From Arthrobacter sp. NIO-1057 (GTDB lineage: Bacteria; Actinomycetota; Actinomycetes; Actinomycetales; Micrococcaceae), in NCBI RefSeq assembly GCF_900094805.1, contig NZ_FMAT01000001.1, forward strand, positions 434,001 through 498,000: a DNA stretch of 64,000 nt, read 5' to 3'. The position numbers and the translations under genes were made by a program. The notes under the pieces are model-generated. The model was not told the origin of the DNA and did not search any database. It saw nothing but the letters and a program-made list of their open reading frames with translations. Each line of letters opens with the position of its first letter. Positions within the stretch are counted from its first letter, which is position 1. This document shows positions 1 through 8,904 of the stretch, piece after piece.

Positions 1-153
1 GTATCCATATTGGCTACCAGCTACGAGGGTAGCCACCATGTCGGCGGCGCCAACGCCGGTGGCCGCCACAACCAAGCCTGGTCCAATAATTTTCCAGCGT
101 GGTGGGCCAGCGGCCTCAAGGCTCGCATCTGTCGTATGCGTGCTTTCACTCAT
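1..153 (-). CDS. Nramp-related membrane transporter, N-terminal 51 residues (cut by left edge)
   Basis: This partial minus-strand gene starts with ATG at 153 behind an AAGGAAA ribosome site and runs off the left edge. The visible part has a polar 20-residue tail and then a first membrane segment ending in GSQYGY, which matches the start of Nramp (COG1914) transporters. At the place where metal-transporting Nramp proteins carry DPGN, this protein has GAAD, so the usual TM1 metal ligands are not conserved and the substrate may not be Mn(II) or Fe(II). It diverges from a two-component system and a TAXI binding protein, which suggests regulation by them. Family assignment is fairly sure; substrate is unknown. 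Confidence 0.75.
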   Translation of the reverse strand, partial: MSESTHTTDASLEAAGPPRWKIIGPGLVVAATGVGAADMVATLVAGSQYGY

Positions 154-391
154 TAAGTTTTCCTTTGTCACAGTGCGGTGAGCTTGAGTCGCATCGTCGG
201 TGATGTAGACCACAAGCATGTGAGATCGTCTTCAATAGTGGTAGTGATTTAGATTACTTGCAAACCAAAGGGGAACTACTAACACTTTCTTAGGACAAGG
301 GGCCGTAACCACAAAGTGACACGAGGAAAATTGTTAGGATGGCACTGTAATCACGGGCTTCACGCCCAACCAGAACACCAAGGACGGTGCC
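154..391. promoter_or_regulatory. Divergent intergenic region between transporter and two-component operon
   Basis: This 238-base gap must carry the promoters of the Nramp-related gene (minus) and of the response-regulator operon (plus). It is AT-richer than its flanks around 240-300. I saw no clear repeated operator that could be assigned to the response regulator, and no open frame with coding character. Confidence 0.5.
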
Positions 392-1060
392 GTGCAACTT
401 TTGATCGTCGAGGACGACCAGGCAGTGGCGGGGGCTCTAATTGACGCGGTGAGTGCTGTGGGTCATGAGGCAACGCACGCTAGTCGGGGATCCGATGCAC
501 TTCTTCGCCACCATGCTGCCGAGCTGATCCTCTTGGATCTTGGCCTACCTGATATGGATGGACTGGAAGTTCTTCGAAAGCTGCGGCAAGTCAGTGACGT
601 TCCGGTGGTCATTCTCAGCGCTAGAGATGACGAAAGAAGTGTTGTGCGTGGATTGCGCCAAGGGGCGGACGACTATCTGGTGAAACCGATCGGTCTGACA
701 GTCTTGTTGGCCAAGATCGAAGCAGTTACCAGGCGGGCCCATATGGGGAGCGCCACGGACAAGAATCAAATTAGCGCCGGCTGCCTGTCTATCAATCTGG
801 ATAAGCGCGAAGCCGTGTTAGACGGTCGACCGTTGGCGCTCACCGCTAAAGAATTTGAATTATTGTCATTGCTCGCGCGACACGCAGGATCAGTGGTGAC
901 CCGTGAACAAATACTCGACCAACTGTGGGGAGATGCTTTCCTCGCGGTGTCGCGTTCCTTGGATGTACATCTGACCGGACTTCGCTCGAAACTCGCAAGC
1001 CCCGGAATGATCGTTAACGTTCGTGGTGTTGGATATCGACTTGAAGCGCCATCTTCGTGA
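392..1060 (+). CDS. OmpR/PhoB-family response regulator (TctD-like)
   Basis: A 222-residue DNA-binding response regulator. The receiver domain (about 1-118) has the acidic pocket at D8-D9, the phospho-acceptor D49 in LLDLGLPDMDG and the conserved K98. A winged-helix transcriptional domain (about 125-220) follows, with EFELLSLLARHAG and a closing GVGYRLE typical of OmpR/PhoB. Start is GTG at 392. The stop overlaps the start of the sensor kinase by 4 bases, so the two are translationally coupled. The arrangement with a solute-binding protein recalls TctD/TctE regulators of carboxylate uptake, and the divergent transporter at the left edge is the likely target. Target and signal are inferred. 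Confidence 0.93.
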   Translation: MQLLIVEDDQAVAGALIDAVSAVGHEATHASRGSDALLRHHAAELILLDLGLPDMDGLEVLRKLRQVSDVPVVILSARDDERSVVRGLRQGADDYLVKPIGLTVLLAKIEAVTRRAHMGSATDKNQISAGCLSINLDKREAVLDGRPLALTAKEFELLSLLARHAGSVVTREQILDQLWGDAFLAVSRSLDVHLTGLRSKLASPGMIVNVRGVGYRLEAPSS

Positions 1061-2496
1061 GAATCAGAGTCTTAGCGGTTCTTGGCTCACTGCTACTGGT
1101 GATCGTGGTGCTTGTCAGTTCCGTGCTGATGCAAAGCGTCAGCAGCGATGCCACATCCGACGTTCAAGTAAACCGCCTTTCCTCACTGAACAGGTTTGTC
1201 CAAGTTGCTTCCCACGTCTCCGGTAAGGACGACCTGGAAATGCTGCAGCTCGAAATGGACACGTATTCTCAGCTCTATAATGAGGGACTTTTGATCGTTG
1301 TTGATGATCGACGACTCGTCTCAGGAGATATTCGAGCAGACGATGCGGCGGTCAAAGCAATAGTTGGAGCCGCCGCGCTGAACCTAGATCGCACGGAAAT
1401 CCCGCAGGTCGGTCCATTTAGTGACACAGCGGCGTTGATATCCCGTCCGTTTGGCAACTCAGCTCAAGTGCTTGGATCAGTGACCATGCAAGTGAATCTG
1501 GAACCAGCGAGGATTCGGGTGCTACAAGCCTCGGCATTCATCATTCTGTTGACGCTGGGCATTGGATTCATTTTCCTGCTGCTGGCTGACCGACTGACGA
1601 CGTGGGTACTTCGACCGCTACACCGACTGGATGACTCCGTTCAATTGCTTACTCAAACGCATCAGCCCATACCGCTTGTAGAGCAAGGACCACCAGAGCT
1701 GCGAGCTTTGTCCCGATCCGTCAGCTCCATGGCCCAAACTATGGCTACCAGCCTTCAACAGCAACAAGAGCTTATTGCCGAAACTTCCCACCAACTCCGC
1801 AACCCAGTGGCAGCCCTGAGATTACGCGTGGATCTGCTGAAAATGCGTCTGACCGACGGGCCGAGCCTCGCAGGATTGCATACAGTCGAAAATGAACTAG
1901 CTCGCTTGGAAATGCTATTAGACGGTGTGCTGCGTTTAGCCAGTGCGGAACATCGATTGACTGAACAGAAATCCGACAAGACCGACACCGATGTGGCGCG
2001 ACCTCAAAAGCCAACATATGTCTTTCAAATCCTCGCCGAAGAAATTGAGCGTCAGTCGGCCATGGCCCAAAAAACCGGCAATACCCTGACATTGAATGGA
2101 AATTCAAAGTCCGCGTCAGAGGACGTGGTCTGGTGTCATGAATTTGATTTGCAACAAATGGTCACCGAGCTATTGGACAATGCATTGAAATACGCTCCGG
2201 GTACCGAAATCAAACTAGGACTGTATAAGTCACCAACCACCGTCGACATCATGGTCCATGATCAAGGCCCAGGTTTGCAGCCAAATGAACTTCAGCGAGC
2301 AGGAGAACGTTTTTGGCGAAGTGAAAAAGTCAAAGACACCCCGGGAACTGGACTAGGCCTAGCAATCGTCGATCGTCTGGCACGCGCAAATTCTGGACAG
2401 CTGATCTTCGATTCCCACGGTGGAGCTGGCCTGAAAGCGACCATCAGATTGCCGCGCGCGTCAACAACGGATGGGGAGCGTCATGACAGGGGATAA
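1057..2496 (+). CDS. Membrane sensor histidine kinase (TctE-like)
   Basis: A 479-residue sensor kinase and partner of the regulator just upstream. It has an N-terminal membrane segment (about 5-26), an extracytoplasmic sensing region (about 27-155), a second membrane segment (about 157-178), a HAMP linker, a HisKA dimerisation domain with the phospho-acceptor H245 in ETSHQLRNP, and an HATPase domain with N box LLDNALKYAP and G box GTGLGLAIVDRL. Start GTG at 1057 overlaps the previous stop. The outer domain of about 130 residues could bind a small ligand itself or read out the TAXI lipoprotein encoded next. The ligand is unknown. Confidence 0.93.
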   Translation: MRIRVLAVLGSLLLVIVVLVSSVLMQSVSSDATSDVQVNRLSSLNRFVQVASHVSGKDDLEMLQLEMDTYSQLYNEGLLIVVDDRRLVSGDIRADDAAVKAIVGAAALNLDRTEIPQVGPFSDTAALISRPFGNSAQVLGSVTMQVNLEPARIRVLQASAFIILLTLGIGFIFLLLADRLTTWVLRPLHRLDDSVQLLTQTHQPIPLVEQGPPELRALSRSVSSMAQTMATSLQQQQELIAETSHQLRNPVAALRLRVDLLKMRLTDGPSLAGLHTVENELARLEMLLDGVLRLASAEHRLTEQKSDKTDTDVARPQKPTYVFQILAEEIERQSAMAQKTGNTLTLNGNSKSASEDVVWCHEFDLQQMVTELLDNALKYAPGTEIKLGLYKSPTTVDIMVHDQGPGLQPNELQRAGERFWRSEKVKDTPGTGLGLAIVDRLARANSGQLIFDSHGGAGLKATIRLPRASTTDGERHDRG

Positions 2497-3457
2497 CACT
2501 TTACAACGCCGTACTCTACTTAAGCTGCTCGTCTCAGCTCCGGCACTCATGACAATGCCGTTGATTAGCTCGTGTAGTGCCCTGGCCACTGAACAACAAC
2601 TTGACATCGCTTCAGGCGAAGAAGGAGGGATGTACTACGAATTCGCGCAACTCTTATCATCCGCATTGGTGGGAAACTCGATAGCAGAGCATTCAACTGC
2701 ACTCAATACAGAAGCAAGTGCGCAAAATCTTGAACTGCTTGTCACCGGTCGTGCTCAACTAGCGTTGGCGCTAGCCGATACCGTCGCTGAATTTCGTGCG
2801 CAAACACCGGAACAAGGCAAAATCCGTGCCTTAGGACGTGTTTATCAGAACTATTTTCATTGCATTCTTCGCGCAGACAGCGACGTAAGATCCCTCGGCG
2901 ATTTCCCTGGCCGTTCCATCGGGACAGGTGCCGCAGGCTCCGGTACGTGGGTGACAGGCCAAAGAATTTTAAGCGTTGCGGGAATCAAAGACCATAAGAA
3001 CGCTCCACAGGAACATATCCTGGGCTATACCGCGGGAATCAAAGCGCTGCGACGAGGCGAGATCGATGCGCTATTTCTATTTGGCGGAATGCCCGTGCGC
3101 CCATTGGCTGAACTAGCCGAAGAACTGGAACTGAAACTCCTCGATATTTCCGAAGTGCTTCCAAAATTACGTGATGCCTACCCCGGACTATATGACCGGG
3201 TCGTCATTCCACCTAATACGTACCCGGATGTACCTGCCATCGACACCATTGGCGTCAGCAACCTATTGATGGCCCGAGCCGATCTACCTAACAAAACGGC
3301 AAAAGCCGTAGTCAAGCTCCTTGCCACCGAAGCCCAACAGCTCGTACCCCAATCAAGCGCTGGAATTCAGCATTTAACCCCTGAAACGCTCATCAGCACC
3401 GCGGGACAACCACTTCATCGTGGCGCACGCGAAGCTTATCTCGAATTGCATGGATAG
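2483..3457 (+). CDS. TAXI-family solute-binding lipoprotein
   Basis: A 324-residue extracytoplasmic binding protein of the TAXI (TRAP-associated immunogenic) family. The chosen ATG at 2483 follows GGGGAG, better placed than the in-frame ATG at 2471. The N-terminus has a twin-arginine-like QRRTLLK followed by a hydrophobic stretch and the lipobox LISSC, so it is probably exported, perhaps by Tat, and lipid-anchored. The mature part begins with the family signature LDIASGEEGGMYYEFA and contains GTGAAGSGT. No DctQ/DctM-type membrane genes are adjacent, so it may serve as a sensory binding protein for the upstream kinase rather than a transport component. The ligand is unknown. Confidence 0.87.
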   Translation: MTGDNTLQRRTLLKLLVSAPALMTMPLISSCSALATEQQLDIASGEEGGMYYEFAQLLSSALVGNSIAEHSTALNTEASAQNLELLVTGRAQLALALADTVAEFRAQTPEQGKIRALGRVYQNYFHCILRADSDVRSLGDFPGRSIGTGAAGSGTWVTGQRILSVAGIKDHKNAPQEHILGYTAGIKALRRGEIDALFLFGGMPVRPLAELAEELELKLLDISEVLPKLRDAYPGLYDRVVIPPNTYPDVPAIDTIGVSNLLMARADLPNKTAKAVVKLLATEAQQLVPQSSAGIQHLTPETLISTAGQPLHRGAREAYLELHG

Positions 3458-3545
3458 ATCACCTAAGCGGTCAAGGCAAGAGACGAATCTTTAATTGCCC
3501 ATTAGGGTGGAAGTCAGAACTATTGATGAGAAAGGTAATGCCTAG

Positions 3546-4856
3546 ATGACCACCGCCATTGAACGTATGGAAAATGATGCCATCGAAATCTGCCGCGGTC
3601 TCATCCGTATTGATACGACAAATTTTGGTGAGAACAAAGGCTCCGGCGAACTTGAAGCTGCACGCTACGTCGTCAACTTGTTTGATGAAGTAGGACTTGA
3701 CGCACAAATCTATGAATCAGCACCCGGCCGAGCCAACGTAATACTGCGAATTTCTGGCACTGATCAATCCTTACCGCCACTGATTGTGCATGGCCATCTG
3801 GACGTAGTTCCCGCGATTGCCGAAGACTGGAGCGTTGACCCTTTCGGCGCCGAAATCATCGACGGCATGATTTGGGGCCGCGGTGCCGTAGACATGAAGA
3901 ACATGGATGCCATGATCATCGCCGTGATCCGTCACCTTCGCCGGGAGAATCTCTCGCCTCGACGAGATCTCATTATTGCCTTCTTCGCTGACGAAGAGGC
4001 CGGCGGCGACTATGGTGCTGGCTGGATGGTCGAGAACCATCCCGAAGTTTTTGCAGGCGCTGAAGAAGCGATTAGTGAAGTCGGAGGATTCTCCGTAGAC
4101 ATCAACGGTCGCCGGGCCTACATGCTGCAAACCGCGGAAAAGGGAATCGCGTGGCTCAAACTCACCGCGCGCGGAATGGCGGGGCACGGCTCGCAAATAA
4201 ACAACAACAACGCTGTAACCGCGCTGGCCGGTGCCGTTCACCGTATCGGGGAGCATCAGTGGCCGCTGTCTTATACCAAAACGACGCAGTCCCTGTTAGA
4301 ACAGGTTGCCGAGCTGACGGGTTTGGAATTTGATCAACAAAATCCGCAACCACTTCTTGAAGCGATGGGCAATGTTTCGCGATTTGTGGGCGCAACCCTG
4401 CAGAACACTGCCAATCCTTCGGCCCTGCAAGCTGGCTACAAGCACAACGTCATCCCAGGACAAGCAGAAGCACTCATTGATTGCCGCACCTTGCCCGATG
4501 AACACGAAGCAACGTTGGAGAAGCTACTCGAGTTAGCTGGTGAAGGCGTTGAGTTGTCAATGGTTCACGAACAGGATTCCTTGGAAGTTCCTTTCGCGGG
4601 AGCTTTGGTGGACCATATGGTCCAGTCGCTACTCGATGAGGATCCTGATGCACTCGTCTTGCCTTATATGCTCTCTGGCGGCACGGACAATAAGTGGTTA
4701 GCCACCATTGGGATCACCGGATACGGTTTTGCGCCGCTACAACTGCCAGCGGAGCTTGATTTCACTGGCATGTTCCACGGAGTCGATGAGCGGGTCCCGG
4801 TGGATGCCATTAAGTTCGGTGCCAGGGTTCTGGAAAACCTTATGCGTAGTTACTAA
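3546..4856 (+). CDS. M20/M25/M40 family metallopeptidase
   Basis: A 436-residue zinc-dependent amidohydrolase of the M20 family (relatives of ArgE, DapE and carboxypeptidase G2). Metal and catalytic motifs are visible: GHLDVVPA (about residue 81), WGRGAVDMKN (about 111) and DEEAGG (about 148), with a dimerisation domain in the middle and a C-terminal HGVDERV. ATG at 3546 follows GAGAAAGG. The family removes acyl or amino-acid groups from small peptides or acylated amino acids; the exact substrate cannot be read from sequence. An acyl-CoA dehydrogenase-like gene follows after 40 bases, possibly co-transcribed. Confidence 0.9.
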   Translation: MTTAIERMENDAIEICRGLIRIDTTNFGENKGSGELEAARYVVNLFDEVGLDAQIYESAPGRANVILRISGTDQSLPPLIVHGHLDVVPAIAEDWSVDPFGAEIIDGMIWGRGAVDMKNMDAMIIAVIRHLRRENLSPRRDLIIAFFADEEAGGDYGAGWMVENHPEVFAGAEEAISEVGGFSVDINGRRAYMLQTAEKGIAWLKLTARGMAGHGSQINNNNAVTALAGAVHRIGEHQWPLSYTKTTQSLLEQVAELTGLEFDQQNPQPLLEAMGNVSRFVGATLQNTANPSALQAGYKHNVIPGQAEALIDCRTLPDEHEATLEKLLELAGEGVELSMVHEQDSLEVPFAGALVDHMVQSLLDEDPDALVLPYMLSGGTDNKWLATIGITGYGFAPLQLPAELDFTGMFHGVDERVPVDAIKFGARVLENLMRSY

Positions 4857-4896
4857 TAGTTTTGAAACACCACGATCTTTGTCATCAGGAGTAAAA

Positions 4897-6039
4897 GTGA
4901 GCATTGAGTCAGTTCTTTCAGACGAATTATTGGAGAGTTTTCGCCAGAGAGCTGCACAGTACGATGCTGAAAACTCTTTCGCCACCGAAGACTTTGAAGA
5001 GCTTGTGGCAGCGGGCTACCTCAAAGCTCTCATCCCAGAATCGCAGGGTGGACTGGGCTGGAATTTAGAACAACTTGCGCTAGCTCAACGCCGCCTAGCC
5101 ACCGCCGCTCCGGCAACGGCACTTGCGGTGAATATGCACCACGTGTGGGCCTCGGTGTCCAGCATTCTGAAGGTTCGGGGTGATAACCGACTTCAAATGG
5201 TTGAGGACTGGGTTACTCAAGGTGAGATCATGGCGTTCGGTATTTCCGAACCCGGTAATGACTCAGTGCTCTTTGACTCAAAGACCATGGCAAGTACGGG
5301 AGACGACGGAGCGGTCACCTTTAACGGGGTCAAGATCTTCACCTCACTTTCACCTGCCTTCACCCGGCTTGGCGTGTTTGGCAAAGACAAAGAAACTGGC
5401 GAATTGGTCCATGGGTTTGTCGCCAAAGGACCCGGAGTTGAATCAATGGGGGACTGGAATACCCTAGGCATGCGAGCTAGCCAGTCACACACCACAAAAC
5501 TGGTCAACGCGGTAGCTCCACAAGAGTGGGTACATTCTCGACTGCCAGTTGGGCCGAACCCTGATTTGTTGATCTTCGGGATTTTCGCATCATTCCTCAC
5601 GCTGACCGCCAGCGTGTACGTGGGCATCGCTGATAGAGCCGTGACGCTGGGACAAGAGTCGCTGAACAAGAAGGTGCATCACGACGGTACGAAGTACTCC
5701 CAAGATGTACGGGCCAGGGAATTGCTATCGCAGGCCGCAATGAAACTGATTGCCCTCGATGCGCTTCAACGCTCGGTGGCCTCGGACATTGATGCTGTAG
5801 TGGATCATCAGAGTGCCTGGTTCCCGAAACTCGTTACCCTCCGCACTCTTGCCGGGGATACGGCACGGGAGAATGTGCAGGTACTAGGCCAGCTGCTCGG
5901 CGGCTCAGGATACTTCCGGGGTTCCGAGTTCGAGAGGCTCTATCGCGATGTCCAGGCAAGTTGGTATCACCCTTCCAATGCGGCCTCCGCGTCAAACACC
6001 GTTGCCTCGTGGCTTGTTGGCCCGCTCGATGCTTCCTAG
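4897..6039 (+). CDS. Acyl-CoA dehydrogenase family flavoprotein
   Basis: A 380-residue FAD enzyme of the acyl-CoA dehydrogenase superfamily. GTG at 4897 behind CAGGAG is preferred because the open frame continues upstream into the preceding peptidase gene. The N-terminal helical domain includes ALIPESQGGLGW, the middle domain has the FAD-contacting FGISEPGND, and the C-terminal helical domain ends with GGSGYFRGSEFERLYRD. The overall pattern resembles the branch that oxidises acyl-CoAs or acts as a two-component-type monooxygenase (DszC-like). I cannot assign the substrate, and the catalytic base is not obvious by eye. Confidence 0.85.
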   Translation: MSIESVLSDELLESFRQRAAQYDAENSFATEDFEELVAAGYLKALIPESQGGLGWNLEQLALAQRRLATAAPATALAVNMHHVWASVSSILKVRGDNRLQMVEDWVTQGEIMAFGISEPGNDSVLFDSKTMASTGDDGAVTFNGVKIFTSLSPAFTRLGVFGKDKETGELVHGFVAKGPGVESMGDWNTLGMRASQSHTTKLVNAVAPQEWVHSRLPVGPNPDLLIFGIFASFLTLTASVYVGIADRAVTLGQESLNKKVHHDGTKYSQDVRARELLSQAAMKLIALDALQRSVASDIDAVVDHQSAWFPKLVTLRTLAGDTARENVQVLGQLLGGSGYFRGSEFERLYRDVQASWYHPSNAASASNTVASWLVGPLDAS

Positions 6040-6056
6040 CATTTGGTTCAATCGCG

Positions 6057-6287
6057 CTACGGCAGGGTGCTATGAATTCGCATGACGCGTCGGCGTAGCC
6101 AATATTTGTACACTCCGCCTTCATACTTGCAGGTGCGCATCAGTTCCCATTTGCCATTGTCAGCGTGTTCTCGCAATGCAGAGCGAGCAAGATGCACCGG
6201 TTCGCTGGGGAAGGAGGTAATCACTAGATATTCGAAGCGCTGCTCATCCGGGTGGTGCAGTGGCGGTTTGATTCTTTCTTGAAGCAT
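6057..6287 (-). CDS. DUF5703 family protein
   Basis: A 76-residue small protein that matches the actinobacterial DUF5703 pattern: an N-terminal strand FEYLVITSF, a central HADNGKWEL and a basic C-terminus YWLRRRVMR. The start ATG at 6287 follows AGGGGC; the open frame extends further upstream but without support. It converges on the acyl-CoA dehydrogenase gene (18 bases between stops) and diverges from the small gene at 6331. The function of the family is not known. Confidence 0.8.
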   Translation of the reverse strand: MLQERIKPPLHHPDEQRFEYLVITSFPSEPVHLARSALREHADNGKWELMRTCKYEGGVYKYWLRRRVMRIHSTLP

Positions 6288-6330
6288 CTTGCCCCTATCT
6301 AAAGAACTGCATGCGTTGTAGCTTAAGACC

Positions 6331-6540
6331 ATGAGTACTGATCCAAGTTTTGCACTCCAGACGTTGATTGCCCGACTGGAGCAGCACCTGTCCGTGGTTT
6401 CGCAAAGCCGTGGTTCTGCGGAAGCTTCTGTGGATGCCGCTTTCGGCGCCCTGGCAGATGCCTTCGAAGACTATGAAGATGCGCTGTATGACCAGTATTC
6501 CGAACTTTTGCCTTTCACCATACCTGTTGATGATGCGTGA
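6331..6540 (+). CDS. Small acidic conserved hypothetical protein
   Basis: A 69-residue acidic, probably helical protein (FGALADAFEDYEDALYDQYSE near the middle to C-terminal end). It lies divergent from the DUF5703 gene and just upstream of uppP, a position where related actinobacteria also carry a short uncharacterised gene as far as I recall. No membrane segment, signal peptide or metal motif is visible. Amphipathic helices suggest a protein-interaction role, but no function can be assigned. Confidence 0.6.
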   Translation: MSTDPSFALQTLIARLEQHLSVVSQSRGSAEASVDAAFGALADAFEDYEDALYDQYSELLPFTIPVDDA

Positions 6541-6618
6541 GTACGACCACGGGGTGATTTTTGGCCCAATCGTGTTTTTGAGCATTGATCCGTGGTGAGG
6601 GTGAAGTAATGTCAAGGG

Positions 6619-7443
6619 GTGAATTGGTTTGAAGCAGCTTTCCTTGGATTGATCCAGGGCCTGACCGAGTTCCTCCCGATCTCGTCCTCGGCCCACCTGC
6701 GTATCGTCGGCGAACTTTTGCCGAACGCTCAGGACCCCGGTGCGGCCTTTACGGCTATCACCCAGCTCGGAACCGAGACTGCGGTGATCGTGTTCTTCTG
6801 GCGTGACATTGTCAGAATTATTGGCGCTTGGGCTAAAGCCCTCGTCGGAAAAATTCCACACTCAGACCCGGACGCAAAAATGGGTTGGCTGATTATTGTC
6901 GGCTCGATCCCCATTGCGTTTTTGGGACTCTTACTCGAAAGCTACATCGACACGAACTTCCGGTCGCTGTGGATTGTGGCGACGACCCTGGTGGTCTTCG
7001 GCCTCTTCCTTGCGTTAGCCGATCACTACGGTAAGCAACAGCGCGGACTTGAAAAGCTCACGGTCAAGCACGGTATTTTGTATGGTCTGGCGCAGGCCAT
7101 GGCCCTCATCCCTGGTGTATCGCGTTCCGGCGGTACGATCACTGCCGGTTTGCTTATGGGATACACCCGTGAAGCAGCGGCGCGCTACTCCTTCTTGTTG
7201 GCTATCCCTGCCGTCTACGCCTCGGGCCTATACAAGTTTGTTAAGAGCTTGGATGAGCCAGGCGTGTACACCCTGGGGCAGACCGGCTTGGCCACTGCGA
7301 TCGCTTTCGTGGTCGGTTTCTTGATTGTTGGGTGGTTCTTGAAGTTTGTTTCCACCCACTCTTACCGGTTCTTCGTTTGGTACCGTATTTTGCTGGGCCT
7401 CGTGCTCTTTGTTGCTTTGGGCTTTGGTCTGATCAGCGCCTAA
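6619..7443 (+). CDS. uppP: Undecaprenyl-diphosphatase UppP (BacA)
   Basis: A 274-residue integral membrane phosphatase that converts undecaprenyl diphosphate to the monophosphate, recycling the lipid carrier for peptidoglycan and teichoic acid synthesis. The family hallmarks are clear: [14 protein letters not shown] at the N-terminus (catalytic Glu-rich motif) and GVSRSGGT (about residue 165), with about eight membrane segments and the usual length. The start is GTG at 6619, placed by homology to NWFEAAFLG; its ribosome site (GAGGGTGAAG) is somewhat far upstream. A strong hairpin follows the stop. Confidence 0.95.
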   Translation: MNWFEAAFLGLIQGLTEFLPISSSAHLRIVGELLPNAQDPGAAFTAITQLGTETAVIVFFWRDIVRIIGAWAKALVGKIPHSDPDAKMGWLIIVGSIPIAFLGLLLESYIDTNFRSLWIVATTLVVFGLFLALADHYGKQQRGLEKLTVKHGILYGLAQAMALIPGVSRSGGTITAGLLMGYTREAAARYSFLLAIPAVYASGLYKFVKSLDEPGVYTLGQTGLATAIAFVVGFLIVGWFLKFVSTHSYRFFVWYRILLGLVLFVALGFGLISA

Positions 7444-7455
7444 TTTGAACGTTGC

Positions 7456-7489
7456 CAAGATGTCCGTGAAGCGTTTCACGGACATCTTG
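7456..7489 (+). terminator. Hairpin terminator after uppP
   Basis: A perfect inverted repeat, CAAGATGTCCGTGAA with its complement, encloses a very short loop beginning 12 bases after the uppP stop. There is no long T run, as is common for actinobacterial terminators. It separates uppP from mshC. Confidence 0.75.
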
Positions 7490-7571
7490 ACGTTAACGGG
7501 AATAAACCTCGTCCTGCTTCACTTGGACTTAAAGGAAGAAAATCGTCGCATCTGCGAAAGGATGTACATCA

Positions 7572-8834
7572 GTGCACGCGTGGAAAAATCCTGAGGTACC
7601 TCAGGTGGCTGGTTCAGCACCAATTTTGGAACTTTTTAACACCGCCACCGGAAACCTGCAGGCCACCGCACCTGCGGATGCGGCCAATACAGCCGCCAGC
7701 ATGTACGTTTGCGGGATCACCCCGTACGACGCTACCCACATGGGGCATGCCTCCACCTACGTCACCTTCGACCTGGTACACCGTACTTGGTTGGACAACG
7801 GCCGTTCCGTGACCTACACCCAAAACATCACCGACGTTGATGACCCACTGCTTGAACGTGCAGAAGCTACCGGTGTGGATTGGCGCGACCTTGCTGAACA
7901 GCAGGTACAGCTGTTCCGCGACGATATGGAAGCACTGAACGTGATTCCACCTCAAAACTATATTGGTGCCGTTGAATCCATCGATTGGTTGGTGCCTGTT
8001 GTGGAGCAACTGCTTGAGGCGGACTTGGCTTACCGCGTCCCCGCTGGCGCTGATGGAGTGGAGGGCGATATCTACTTTGATACCTATGCCGCTGAAAACG
8101 AGGCATGGAGACTAGGGTCGGTGTCGAACTATGACCGCGAGACCATGTTGGGGTTCTTTGCTGAGCGTGGTGGCGATCCACAACGTGTTGGTAAGCGTGA
8201 TGCTCTGGATCCATTGCTCTGGCGAGCAGCCCGAGAAGGCGAACCATCCTGGGCCGGCGGCAAGCTGGGGACCGGACGTCCCGGATGGCACATTGAGTGT
8301 TCGGTGATCGCACGGAAAACCTTGCCAGCACCCTTCACTGTGCAAGGCGGCGGCTCTGACCTTATCTTCCCGCACCACGAGTTTTCGGCAGCTCACGCGG
8401 CGGCGAGCGACCATCAGGAACTCGCCCAGACTTACGTCCACACGGGCATGGTTGGCCTGGACGGTGAAAAGATGAGCAAGTCCTTAGGCAACTTGGTGCT
8501 TGTCTCTAAGCTTCGCGCCGCAGGAGTCGAACCAGTAGCCATTCGAGCAGTATTACTGTCCCAGCACTACCGCACCAATTGGTTCTGGACCGACGAACTG
8601 CTCAACCTTGCACAACAACGCGTAGCCTCATGGCGTGAGCGTTTACAAGGTACCGGACTTGCTGAAGCCACCGCTTTGCTAGCGAGTATTCGCTCGCGTA
8701 TGGCCAACGACCTTGACGCACCAGGGGCCCTGGAAGCCATCGACCATTGGGCCGCACAGCCCGCTGATGGCAGCTCAGATGGTGAGCAAGTACTCCGCGA
8801 TGGTTTTGATGCGCTACTAGGCCTCAAACTCTAA
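7572..8834 (+). CDS. mshC: Mycothiol ligase MshC (Cys:GlcN-Ins ligase)
   Basis: A 420-residue class-I tRNA-synthetase-like enzyme that uses ATP to join cysteine to GlcN-Ins in mycothiol synthesis in the cytosol. It has the HIGH-type motif HMGHAST (about residue 57), the zinc/cysteine-binding [14 protein letters not shown] region, and the signature KMSKSLGNL near residue 297. Its length fits MshC rather than the longer CysS, and the opening (W[13 protein letters not shown]) is MshC-like. The GTG start follows AAAGG. Mycothiol is the main low-molecular-weight thiol of actinobacteria. Confidence 0.95.
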   Translation: MHAWKNPEVPQVAGSAPILELFNTATGNLQATAPADAANTAASMYVCGITPYDATHMGHASTYVTFDLVHRTWLDNGRSVTYTQNITDVDDPLLERAEATGVDWRDLAEQQVQLFRDDMEALNVIPPQNYIGAVESIDWLVPVVEQLLEADLAYRVPAGADGVEGDIYFDTYAAENEAWRLGSVSNYDRETMLGFFAERGGDPQRVGKRDALDPLLWRAAREGEPSWAGGKLGTGRPGWHIECSVIARKTLPAPFTVQGGGSDLIFPHHEFSAAHAAASDHQELAQTYVHTGMVGLDGEKMSKSLGNLVLVSKLRAAGVEPVAIRAVLLSQHYRTNWFWTDELLNLAQQRVASWRERLQGTGLAEATALLASIRSRMANDLDAPGALEAIDHWAAQPADGSSDGEQVLRDGFDALLGLKL

Positions 8835-8869
8835 GGTCTAAGGAATCAACCAGCAGTATCTCTGATGTT

Positions 8870-8904
8870 CAGGGGTCGACTTCAAATATCGAAGTCGGCC
8901 CCTG
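8870..8904. terminator. Bidirectional hairpin between mshC and PAC2 gene
   Basis: A 14-base stem (CAGGGGTCGACTTC against its complement, one G-T pair) with a 7-base loop lies between the convergent mshC and PAC2 genes and overlaps the last codons of the latter. It can serve as a terminator in both directions. Confidence 0.75.
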
